From the NCBI GenBank assembly GCA_029747585.1, contig JAPEVF010000508.1, positions 3,147 through 32,765 on the forward strand: 29,619 nt of DNA. The letters are read 5' to 3'. This document shows positions 1 to 9,731 of this stretch, in pieces. This DNA comes from Pleurotus djamor (taxonomy: Eukaryota > Basidiomycota > Agaricomycetes > Agaricales > Pleurotaceae). The stretch's first letter is position 1, and each line of letters starts with the position of its first letter. The notes below the pieces were generated by a model, which was not told the origin of the DNA, did not search any database, and worked only from the letters and a program-made list of their open reading frames with translations. A program made the translations under genes and the position numbers.

Positions 1-214
1 AGTGGTGTTTTTGATTCAGGGTCGCCTGTCGCTTGAAAAGGGTCGTGCTCCCATTGTCCGCCCNNGTNNNNCNAACTTGGGTCGCGGTCACCTGATCCAC
101 CCATCATCCCAGTTCGATTGTCTTCCACAGTTCAGTTTCTTCCACTGCCACAACCACAATTATAACTCCACCTCTAAACACCTCTTGCATTACTCCCTNA
201 TTCTTCCCATCTCN
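1..214 (+). promoter_or_regulatory. 5' flank of FunK1 copy 1, partly shared with copy 2
   Basis: This is the leader and promoter of the first kinase gene, and it contains 11 or so ambiguous bases. Two short blocks recur upstream of the second kinase gene: TTCAGGGTCG at 15-24 (also 9543-9552) and a TCACCTGA block at 88-95 (also 9589-9596). Both copies then continue into a pyrimidine- and CCAC-rich leader before the ATG. The order is the same, but the spacing differs (73 versus 46 nt). I see no clear TATA box. Confidence 0.4.
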
Positions 215-2709
215 ATGGCGANCGAGACCCCCGACGNTGTGCCAGTTTCCTTTTATTCTACCCACTTCGAATCCCCGACTCCANANCACATCCTCACAAT
301 TTCCAATGAAGCTGCAGCAATCTTGAANCCANAAAATCCTNACGATGAGCCTCCGATCCTCTATNTCCTCAACCAAATTAGCTGCGACATTGCTCGTAAG
401 CATTTCCTTCTGCNCGATCTCTCCTACTTCGTCCCTTACTCGTTTCCAGAAACATGTCCTGACGAAGANTCCATCGTTTTCATGNCCGTCGATTCCACAA
501 TGCCTCATCATCCTAACGACTACCGCGGACCTCCTCCTCCGATCGTCGCCATCAAGCACAGCGTCTACATACAACTGAAGAAGGCGAAGATCACCACTCC
601 ATCGTGGCATCACGTCTTGTCCGTCNTCGAGCCTTACGAAAGCCCCAATATCACCGCGCACGCCGAAGCCTGTGGCACCTTCTTAGGTCTACTNATGCAA
701 GCTCGTCCTGACATGATCAGCTTCTTCGGAGTCGCCCTCCCTCCCAAGTCATTCGAGAGTGATTCCGACAAATGGTCGGCTGCAGACTTCTATGAGCTTC
801 GGTGCTCTACAGCCGCAGGACTAGACCGGCAGGCCTACTATCCAAACGAGCTCGTCCCTTTGACAGCGTATGTTGAGAAACTCTACGGCGGGNATGCATC
901 GGGAATGTACGACACCTCCGTCGTTCTTGAACGCCCCATCTCAATCCGAAGTGCGCCTCGGTGGGAAGTCTACTTTGGCCCGGGGCAATCCTACCGTGAC
1001 TGCGAGGTCGTCGTGGTNGGTTGGCCCTGGCATCGAATGACTTGGNTCGCGAAGACTATTGCACCGAACGGCAACCCCATCCTGATAAAGGACGCTTTCC
1101 GAAGATATCGCGGGATCTTCGTTGAAGCAGAATTTTACGACGTCCTTCACGATCGAGATGAAGAGGAGAGGGATATGAAATACGGCGATGAAAGACAACG
1201 TTACACTTACAACCGCGACGTTCCCGGGTTCTGCATCTTATTGGCGTCTCTTGATGTTCCCTTGCCAGGGAGTCATGATCCTATCAAAGTTGGGAGGGGA
1301 AGAGACAGGAGACTGAAGACTCGACTTGTGATGTCGACGTCCGGGGATTCGCTGAACAAATGCAAGACTGCTGTCACCTTTGCCAAGTGTATGTATGACG
1401 CTGTACAAGGTGAGTATCTTGAGGTTTACTCCGTTTCATCAGTCGCTCACTAGGTATACAGCCCACCGTTATGCTGTCGAACATCTCAACATCCTACACC
1501 GGGATGTCAGCTTCTCGAACATCATTATCAATCCGAAGGAGGCTAGAGACCCTCGTATCATGGACACGCCGGATCGACCCAAGTTCATCACTGAGATACT
1601 TGACCCGTATGTGGTCGCTCCGCACGTTACCTTTCCAACATAACTAACCGAGATCACTTGTTAGAACCAAAAAGTTTGCTGCCCCACTTTCGCGGCTTAT
1701 TGATCTAGACGGTGCCGCCGAGTTGGACGCCTCAAAAGCCACAACCCGAAAATTCAAACGATTCATCTATTATAAAAACTCTCTTCGCGATCAGCCTGAC
1801 AAGCAAAAGGAATACACAAAGCACCTTCGCTATTGCTCCGTGCGTACTTCTTACTCATCTCGCAGCTTTCCCTTTCGTCTCACATACTTATTTAACTAGG
1901 GTACTCCGGGCTTTATCTCTCGGGGTAATTGCAATGAAGGACACCAATCCCCGGGATATAAATTGGAACCCATGCCTGAACTTGAGGGCCGTGCGCAAAA
2001 GCTCTACCAAGCCCAGTATTCGCGTAAATTTGATCCTCTACGCTTTCACGTCGACCGGCCCGACGGAAAATGCCCTATCATCCACGGATGCAAGCCGGGA
2101 CACCCACCCAGCGTTTTCATAGGAGCCGATTGGGTTCAGCATCCTCGCGATGATGTCGAGTCTATGTTCTGGTGCATTATCTGGTTTTATCTAAGAGCCG
2201 CCCCACGCGAGGAGNCTGTAGTCGAGAAGAACTTGGAAGAGGATCGCCGCCTTGACTTGGAGCTCTACAACCTCGTCGACAGCATCCGCTCCCACTCCTT
2301 CGATGGGCTCGACAGACGTGTATCGATCCTGGACACATCCAAGGATGCATGGGCCAATCAATTCCTTCACCCAAAGTTGGCATTTGTTGCCCCCCTTCTG
2401 GTCGAGCTTGCTGAACAGATTCGACCGGACTATAGGCGTTTGAAGCCAGCGCCCGATCCTGTCCATCTTCACGAGGCGGTGTCAAGAATCTTACTGAAGT
2501 ATATTGTCCAGTGGGAGGACGATGGATGTGATGTCGAGTTGGATACCGAGAGAAGGAGGGATGTGTCGAGGGCTGATGCTCAGAGAGAGAAGAGAAAGGC
2601 TTCGGAGGAAGCTGAGGATTCGAGGGGTAAACGTAAGTTGTCCCTTCTTTCACTCGTTGTATGAAGTTCCTCCTAACATTACTCGTGCGTAGGCCACCGC
2701 CAAGACTAG
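215..2709 (+). CDS. FunK1-type fungal protein kinase, copy 1
   Basis: A 736-residue kinase-like protein of the fungal FunK1 family, which is expanded in mushrooms and of largely unknown role. Inferred exons: 215-395, 450-1409, 1462-1606, 1665-1839, 1900-2632, 2693-2709. Visible kinase features are a lysine in NPILIKDAFR (beta-3, near residue 276), a catalytic loop HRDVSFSN (residues 393-400), LIDLDG in place of DFG (440-445), and an activation-segment GTPGFISRG. The catalytic residues therefore look intact. The C-terminus is basic and charged (KRKASEEAEDSRGKR). The first intron (396-449) is a multiple of three without a stop, so retention would add 18 residues. The last exon encodes only the final five residues. 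About 26 ambiguous bases fall in or just before the gene, so some residues are unknown. The start at 215 is the first ATG giving the same exon 1+2 length (1141 nt) as copy 2. Confidence 0.88.
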
Positions 2710-2830
2710 GATTTTGGGACGTTTAAAAACTATCGCTGCTCGTGGCGATGATTCACAGATTGTGGGCCTTATATATCCACCTGTACTTATAATGCACGAT
2801 TGGATATAGTCCGACTATTGATTACATTTT

Positions 2831-2836
2831 AATAAA
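2831..2836 (+). terminator. AATAAA polyadenylation signal after FunK1 copy 1
   Basis: A canonical AATAAA lies 122 nt after the stop codon of the first kinase gene, in an AT-rich stretch, and just before the convergent nuclease-like gene. This is a typical place for 3'-end formation in fungi. Confidence 0.5.
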
Positions 2837-2943
2837 CTGGGTACCTGTTTACAATTGCTACTGGTTTGTTCATGCATTAAGGCCCGCTTTAATTTACCTG
2901 AGAGCAGATATGAACGAGATGCAAAGGAAGCTGGGATAGCGGC

Positions 2944-3513
2944 TTACCAGGCGCGTTTGGCTACCATGGCCTTCACTTCGTTTGTAATTTGGGTCATCTT
3001 CTCCACACCCTCGTCCGACAAAACATCGAAATCCCATCGTACAGCTGGTGCAACGTCGGTCATGCGGTTGGGATCTGGGACAATGGGGAGAGGTTGCAAA
3101 GTGTCGTTGTCTTTGGTGTACGAGTAAAAGCAGAGGCGGGTCCCCAGGGCACTCACGCCATGTGTGACAGGAAGTTTTGCCGTATCGGCGAGATCGAAGA
3201 AGTACGCCCTCATCTGGGCGTCCGCAGCAGCGCGAGACGAACGATGCGCGAAGTGACTGGGAGACTTTATTTCGAGAAAGAACACAGGGTGAAAGGCCCT
3301 TTGCACGACGAAAACAGTGGAGAAATCGACGGACCAGCCTTCGGGCGGTCGCTTGACCTGGGGCGATATGATGTAATTGTCGGTGGGTGGAAATAAGAAC
3401 GTGAGGAGGGCGTTATATGGGCCATAGAACAGCGATTCATCGACATCGGTTGTGCCGTTGACCCCTCTAGGAATAGCCTCAAATGCATTGGAGACATAGA
3501 CTGGCCAAGGCAT
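2944..3513 (-). CDS. small PD-(D/E)XK nuclease-like protein
   Basis: A single-exon 189-residue protein with no signal peptide or membrane segment. From general knowledge I recognise it as one of a large group of short, mostly 'hypothetical' agaricomycete proteins. They share an N-terminal LFYGPYNALLTFLFP-like segment, a central VDFSTVFVVQ...HPVFFLEIK core, and a conserved GVSALGTRLCFY strand. The core has the pattern of a PD-(D/E)XK restriction-endonuclease fold: an aspartate (D63) in one strand, E81-x-K83 in the next hydrophobic strand, then a helix carrying Q100 (AAADAQMR). All putative catalytic residues are present. Nuclease activity is an inference from this pattern and has not been shown. 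The gene is convergent with FunK1 copy 1 and sits between the two FunK1 copies. The start at 3513 is the first ATG and gives the conserved N-terminus. Confidence 0.75.
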   Translation of the reverse strand: MPWPVYVSNAFEAIPRGVNGTTDVDESLFYGPYNALLTFLFPPTDNYIISPQVKRPPEGWSVDFSTVFVVQRAFHPVFFLEIKSPSHFAHRSSRAAADAQMRAYFFDLADTAKLPVTHGVSALGTRLCFYSYTKDNDTLQPLPIVPDPNRMTDVAPAVRWDFDVLSDEGVEKMTQITNEVKAMVAKRAW

Positions 3514-4456
3514 TTCACAAGGAGATCAACTCTGACGGGCGCTTGAAGGGCGCCTTCGAATCAACTTCATTCAGACTCCGATCCAGAGACACTCCGCTCC
3601 GCGNAAAAACTTCCTGAATCGCCCTTCCACGCTTGCCGTGACCAACAGGCGATTTATCCCCCTCCGCATCCACGTACATGAGTTAGCAAGCGCGATATGA
3701 AATGTTATCGAAGAACTTATGTTTTGCCCTCGCCATCAGCCCCCGCTTCCCCGCTTATAATCCTCTTCGTTCGACACGATTCAGACGATGTTCTGAGTTG
3801 AAATGCATCCGACGACAGTGACCCTTCGGTACCAAAGAGGTGCGGTTCACCCTTGATCCAAGCAGGCACACTAATCCCTGGCTAGCTTCCCAAGGACAAG
3901 TCGGGCAAATATCGATAGTGGACCCATGAGTGGATTTTATGGTCAAGCTCTCGAATTCATCGTTTAGCTTGGTCATGGGCGCTGAGATCCTCTGCTTAAA
4001 TAGTGGCTGGCGGATACTGCATGAATTTTGTAAGCGAGTTGAGAAATCTCTGGCATGTTATTGACTAACACGGGTCGCATTATGTGTCCCTGCCATCTAC
4101 GCCACCACTTTAGAAGGTTTCTATATAACCACGATGCGGATGCTGTCCCCGCTCGCCCTCGTGCGAGTCGTGCTCCTGTTGAAAGTCCACCGCAAGGCGT
4201 GGACAGTTAGTGGCACACAATACTCTATCCTCGGCCAATGGATTGATCTTGTGGCATCTTAACAACAAGAGGAAGCGTTGGAGTTGAGTACGTTGAGTTG
4301 AAGCGTGACAAGTCGTTTCGTGAACTCGCCTGATTTTGACACCGAATAACATCACCACAAGATTGAACCAACATATTCTCATGGGCGTCTCCTACAAATA
4401 CAAGAACGCCCTCCTCTCTTCTCACACCAGAACATCATCCATCCCCCTCATGCATC
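3514..4456. other. intergenic region between divergent genes
   Basis: About 940 nt separate the starts of the nuclease-like gene (minus) and the DUF2235-WD40 gene (plus), so both promoters must lie here. Short open frames (for example 3755-3976 on minus) have no recognisable domain, homologue or exon structure. A weak TATA-like CTACAAATACAAG lies near 4391-4403, about 55 nt before the plus-strand ATG, followed by a CT-rich leader. There is one ambiguous base at 3604. I see nothing else supportable. Confidence 0.4.
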
Positions 4457-7400
4457 ATGTCTTCGGCCGCGACAGATTCACCACTGCATGGCCTGCGCGA
4501 CGATGCTCCCCAGGCTCCCACACCAAAGCATGAGGAGCCAAACGAAGAGACCAAGCGCAAAGTCGAGAGATTCTTCATGTTTCATGACTTCGAGAAAGAC
4601 CCACTCTTCAACTGTGTTCATGGTACCGAAGGCGGTCGAAACTTGGTTTTGTGCATCGACGGCACAGCGAATCAGTTCAGCGCTCAGGTGCGTGGTTTCT
4701 TGCTTTGTATCGGGTCCCTCGCATGCCCTGATGCACATACTTATACAGAGTAGCAATATCGTTGAAATCTATAGTCGGTTAATCAAGCTCGCTGGCGTGC
4801 AGCATACGTTCTACAACAGCGGAATCGGCACATACGCTAAGCCGTCCTTTCGCTCCTGGAAGTACTTCAAGCAGGTCGCGGACCATACCATCGACACCGC
4901 AATAGCTTGGTTTGTTTCCTCCTTCTGACTTCGCGGGTGATGTATCTGAAGCCTGCATATAGGAACTTTGAAAGGATTGTCCATGCTGCGTACAAATGGC
5001 TTTCGGAGACTTATGAGCCTGGTGATCGTATATTCATGTTCGGTCAGATCTCACGTTTACTTTACATCAATCTATCACTTACGGAATTGCAATGAAGGCT
5101 TCTCTCGAGGTGCATACCAGGTTCGCGTTGTTGCTGGCATGATCGAGAAGGTGAGCTCACTCTTTCTTCTCCAACGAAGGCTTGCTCATTAGCCGATGCG
5201 TAGGTTGGGCTCCTGCACAAAGGCAGCGATAATCAGATCCCATTGTGAGTTTAAGTGTGCCACCATCAGCTGACCTATCCTTTGAACATCTGTCCAGTGC
5301 ATACGAGCTCTACGCTTCAGTGACAAGCAATTCCAAGCGCAAGCGCAATCCAAAGGAAGTGGATGCAAGAACCTTTGAAACCCCGGAGGACATCCTCTGT
5401 CGCCAGTTCAAGCGCACATTGTGTCACAAAGACGTCAAGGTACATTTCGTCGGCGCCTGGTACGTTATAGTCTAGCCTGAAGTTGCTTGTTACACACTCA
5501 TTTCTACTGTTTAGGGACACTGTCTCGTCCATTGGACTGCTTCGAGGAAAATCGTTGCCCGAGACGGTCTCTGGGATGGGACACGTTTGTTCCTTCCGAC
5601 ATGCCTTGGCTTTGGACGAGTGCCGCGTCAAGTTCCAGCCTGAATATGCGAACGGAGGTCTGGGGCCTCGTGAGGGCGATGCCTCGTGTGACGTGAAGGA
5701 GGTGTGGTTCGCAGGAACGCACTCTGATGTGTATGTCTCCCACTTTTGACTTTTTCCCGTCTCTCACTGATGGAATCAATCACAGTGGCGGAGGGAGTAT
5801 CGCTAATCCCGAGCTGACGAACTTTGGTCCGTCACTTAGATGGATGATCCAAGAGGCTACGAAGCGCGGACTTCGTCTAGAGCCAACCGCGAAGCATTGG
5901 GTGCCACTTCCGCTCACGAAGTCACTCAAGTGGTTCTGGCTTCCCCTCGAAGCCCTCCCAATTCGCTCACTTTCGTATAAAAATGAGGATGGATCCACTT
6001 GGCGGTACGTTTAGATACCTTAATGTCTTGTATGCTTTGAGTTGACACCTATGTAGACCACATTTATGTGCTGGTCGACGCGTACAACCAGGACAGCGAA
6101 TACACCACACCGTTTTCACGCGACATCAAACCCCAGATCGTCCTTATTGTCCTAAAGCAACGTTACCAGAGGGTCACACTGACTGGCCTTCCTTCTTCAA
6201 AAAACATAACACCTTGAAGGACGACCCCGTCATCGAGTACGATCCCTTCGAAGATGCAGCCACCTCCCTCTTGTCACTAGAGGATGCCTGCAGAGTGCTG
6301 TCTGAAGGAGATGAGAGCATCATCACGCCGGAAACGATGACTCAATATTCGCATTCCTTGCTAGCCCTTCGTTCGTTCTTAGAAGCTCACAGTGAGTTTC
6401 TCTCCCACTTCGGAATGCTGCGAATTCCGGAAATTTACTCATAGATTGATACAGCGTCGAGACAAACGTCCATCAGCGACCTCATCAATGTTGGGAACAT
6501 TCTACTCTCTGCACTCGACGTTTCGCTTCGACCCCAAAATGCCACGACTCGAATTAATACTCCTGATCTGAAGGAAGCTCTAATTCAACTTCTCGCTGGC
6601 GTGAAGCTTACGGCGAAGGGAGATGTAGCATATGGGTCTAAGGCCGCCGATATTCGACGCTGGGTGGGACCGATAACGACCAAGCACAACCGTGCTTTAG
6701 CAATAGTTTTGAACCACTTTGGTAAGCTCTATCCTCGTGTATAAGGTGAAAGATCTTGACCAATAACGACTTGTATAGCGTGTATCAATCAGCAGCAATC
6801 CGACAGATATATACAGAACGTAGCGTTCTCGCAGCTGGATCCAACAAAGATCATATTTACCACGAGGCCTTCAACGACTACCTCTACATTGCTTTGGGAT
6901 GGATCCACTCAGCCTCCCAAGGACATTGCCCATGTGCAAGGAGAGTACTCAACAATCTCCCGGGACGGTTCACACATTGTCGTTGCACGCATGCGGGACA
7001 TCAGCATCATCAACACCACCACGCAGCCGCCGTCAGTCACCCAGTATACCGACGACACCGATCCCAATCTCAATCCCAGTGACAACATCCGTTCTCTGGC
7101 CTTCTCCTCCAACAACCAAGTGTTAGCAACAGGGCATTGGAATGGGTGGATCAAGCTGTGGCGTCGGGAGGACGAGCAATGGATGATGTTCAAGAGGTAC
7201 AAAGGCGGGGACCGAGGGATCCAGCTCCCTACTTTCTCAAGGGACGGCAGCAAGTTGGCGTTCAAAGTTGCGGGGGGTCCGGTCAAATTGTGGAATTTCA
7301 ATTCGGCGGACCGTGACAATGGGTTTAATAGTAACCCAATTGTGTTGGAGGATTCTGCAGATGCGTATTCACTTGCGTGGAGTCCTTCTGGAGATTCTAT

Positions 7401-7728
7401 CGTTTCTGGGACCGAGTATGCTGGTATGAAGGTTTGGAGTTCCGTTCATGGGAAGATGAAAGGTGGTTTTGACCTACCCCATGCTGGTTATATTTGGTGT
7501 CTGGCATTCCGGAATGATGGACGGGTGCTTGCGACGGGGAGCTTTGACCAGAGGATACGGATCTGGCGATGGGACGACTGGGTCAAATTATGGGAGTTTG
7601 ATGTTGGTGAGCGAGTTGAGTCGCTTGCTTTCTCGCCTGATGGGAAGACCCTCGTATCTGGAGGTCTTGATGGTGCACTTCATCTTTGGAATGTAGACGC
7701 GGTGGGCGACGATCAAACTATGGGTTGA
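4457..7728 (+). CDS. DUF2235 (Tle1-like) hydrolase fused to a WD40 propeller
   Basis: A 904-residue protein. Inferred exons: 4457-4687, 4749-4909, 4963-5042, 5098-5150, 5204-5244, 5298-5459, 5515-5730, 5786-6004, 6057-6391, 6455-6721, 6779-7728. Residues about 60-360 form a DUF2235 alpha/beta-hydrolase domain, the family of bacterial type VI effector phospholipase Tle1. Its motifs are LVLCIDGTANQF, the nucleophile elbow GFSRGAY (serine near residue 160), FVGAWDTVSSIG, and FAGTHSDVGGG. The serine, aspartate and histidine positions of the family look intact. Residues about 420-590 are a probably helical linker. Residues about 600-900 carry seven WD40-type repeats, with units such as IRSLAFSSNNQVLATGHW and VESLAFSPDGKTLVSGGLDG. 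No P-loop or NB-ARC/NACHT motif is visible between the domains. All junctions keep frame, so this is one gene, although two adjacent genes cannot be formally excluded. The substrate is unknown. Lipid or ester hydrolysis is an inference from the family. Confidence 0.85.
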
Positions 7729-8631
7729 TTCGTATTTTGTCATCTTACCGTGTATTCAATTCAATCGTGATGAATGAAGTCTCATCAATCTGTTTAGGAC
7801 GGAGGGGATGTAATGGTATTGGTAGAGGTAAAGTCGAGAATTGCAGCCATGAGCTAGACGAGGGTATGATGGCTTGGAACATACCTAAGTAGAATCTGTC
7901 GGAAGTGACATTTCCTGCAATCAACAAAGGTGAAAAGCAGTTCAGTTGTGTGCTATGAGGAAGAGCAGAGAGCTGTGGGGGAGGAGCCAATGAAGGTGTA
8001 GTTTCGGCTGGAAGGTACTCCGCTCCTATGCCCCTTGCACGTGCCCACGGGTGGCTGACGCGTACTCGAGCCTTTTCATGCGCACCCTTCCCAAGCCCTT
8101 CCTGGCCGTTCAGTACGTTCAGTCCGTGGCCCCGTTGCGTATCTCAATGAAGGAAGAACCTATGACACATACAAATCCCAAACTTCTGTCCGAAAAAGAC
8201 GTCATAAGAACCTTTAATCTTTTACCTGGGGTTCGGAGATGATCTGAAGTGTTGAGTACACCTACGCGGCTTCGAGGTCAGTTTCCCATTGTCGTCAAGT
8301 TATGATAAGTCCATTTACACGCGCAACAAATACATTAGGAAGCCAAATTTGATGCATGACTATCGAATGTCGGGCACTGGCGAATAACTTGACCGGTGAA
8401 GCAACCCATGGCCATTAATGCCGTGCATACTCAGTTTTTTGTATGTGCCCCGAACGAGACTTGGAAGTCGGGAGTTCTGCCTAAGTCCTTTCCTAGTTCA
8501 CGGCCATTGGTCAGTGGCGGTTCAACAACGGGTCTAAGTAACCGAATACTAAGCTCTTTCCGTACAGGAATTTCCAAGATTCAAGACGGCGGACCCGGAT
8601 CACATGGATGACGCACCTTTTTAACGTTACA

Positions 8632-8643
8632 CGTACGCGTACG
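8632..8643. repeat. 12-bp perfect palindrome CGTACGCGTACG
   Basis: A perfect inverted repeat containing CGTACG, located about 1.1 kb upstream of FunK1 copy 2. A second 12-bp palindrome with the same CGTACG-type core lies at 12336-12347, upstream of F-box 1. No known binding factor can be assigned from sequence alone. Confidence 0.35.
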
Positions 8644-9542
8644 CCTCAGTCCTCCGTCAACTCGAGTTGCGCGCGGTCCCAGTAGTATACAGGGTATCTC
8701 CGTTGGAGTTGTCAAACTTCGTCGTCACTGTAGCTGACTTCGGACGGTTTTCCTAGGATCTTTGTGCATCGACGCTCGTGGTTCAGACCTGAGGTCTGGT
8801 AGGTCGAGCAGAGCGAACAGTATGAAATCAACAATGCGTAGTTGTCGACGAGCCCCAAGAGTCGGATGATGATCTAGGTTGGCCGCAACGCGTCCGTATT
8901 CTCCCTATTATCCGAGCTTTTGGGCTCGAGAGTCCCGGCCTCCTGTGATGATTGAGTATCGCAACGAAGCCCAACTATCAAGGACTAAAGGCTCCCTTTC
9001 TCGCCCATTAAGTGGTACCGTCATCGCGCAACGTTGCCTTGGGTGAAAGTCATCAAAAGGTGAGTTAATTGAGTCAAGTATGTCACAAATTATAATTCTG
9101 GCGCACGCCCTTGCCCTCTAGAGCAGAGTCTTTTGGATGCTCTGAGTCTTCAGCGCTTCCATTCTCCCAAGATTGACCTGGCTCCTTGGTCGATCACGAG
9201 GTTTCTCGGTCGTCATAATATACCCAGCGGAGTCCATGGACCCTAGTACCCGTGTTGAGTAAGATTCTTTTTGTTAAGTACGTACCCAGTGGAGAGCTAG
9301 CGGACTTCATCCATAGAATCGTTTCATTCTAATACATGTTCTTCATAGGCTGGTCATAATAACGATGTTCGTCTCAGTTTCAGTTGCAAGACCTCGAAGA
9401 TCCTCAGAGCAAGCGGACTCACGGTGAATTTGGAACCAGTTGCGGTTGACTGTGATCTCGAAGACAAACCAGAGTCATTGGGACATTGGGACCACTTACA
9501 TCAGGTTGCGCACCATATTCGGCCAGGACCCTTTTCGACAAT

Positions 9543-9596
9543 TTCAGGGTCGTGAGGCCATTGTTCCCTCTGTCTAAGATGGGCACGATCACCTGA
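9543..9596 (+). promoter_or_regulatory. conserved upstream blocks of FunK1 copy 2
   Basis: TTCAGGGTCG (9543-9552) and TCACCTGA (9589-9596) match blocks in the same order upstream of FunK1 copy 1, with a CCATTGT phrase between them in both. They are 136-190 nt before the ATG at 9732. Either the duplication included the promoter or these are retained regulatory or transcription-start elements. Confidence 0.4.
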
Positions 9597-9731
9597 CCGA
9601 CTCATTGCATTGTTGCGCTCCTTCCGCCACTCTCTCTAAACCCACACAATCCAACTTCAACCACACATCCGTCCGCTTCCACTCACTCTCCTATCATCCC
9701 ATCACGATCCTGTCTGCCACAANGCCCCACA

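Larger units (their letters stand above)
7729..9731. other. 2-kb intergenic region
   Basis: There is no convincing gene. Open frames are short, lack recognisable motifs and do not join into a spliced model. The right-hand end holds the promoter of FunK1 copy 2. Palindromes seen are GCACGTGC (8037-8044, an E-box core) and a 12-bp CGTACGCGTACG (8632-8643). Similar phrases containing TACCCAG.GGAG occur near 9220-9232 and 9283-9295, and may be a degraded short repeat. The size is unusual for such a gene-dense window and could reflect a decayed insert or a non-coding transcript. Confidence 0.4.

Noticed and set aside
2177..2653. 158-codon minus-strand frame inside FunK1 copy 1
   Set aside because: It is a shadow of the kinase exon on the opposite strand. 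The plus frame carries the conserved WVQHPRDDVESMFW-type kinase tail.
3755..3976. 73-codon minus-strand frame as a gene
   Set aside because: There is no recognisable motif and no splice continuation, and it lies in the shared promoter region of two divergent genes.
4457..7728. NLR (NACHT or NB-ARC) protein with WD40 repeats
   Set aside because: No Walker A (GxxxxGKT/S) or Walker B-like segment occurs between the hydrolase and the propeller.
9722..9724. Alternative start of FunK1 copy 2 at the ambiguous base
   Set aside because: If N is T an ATG appears, but it is out of frame with the kinase. The ATG at 9732 gives the frame matched by copy 1.
7729..9731. Transposon remnant in the 2-kb empty region
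   Set aside because: No transposase, reverse transcriptase motif, terminal repeats or target-site duplication could be seen by eye.
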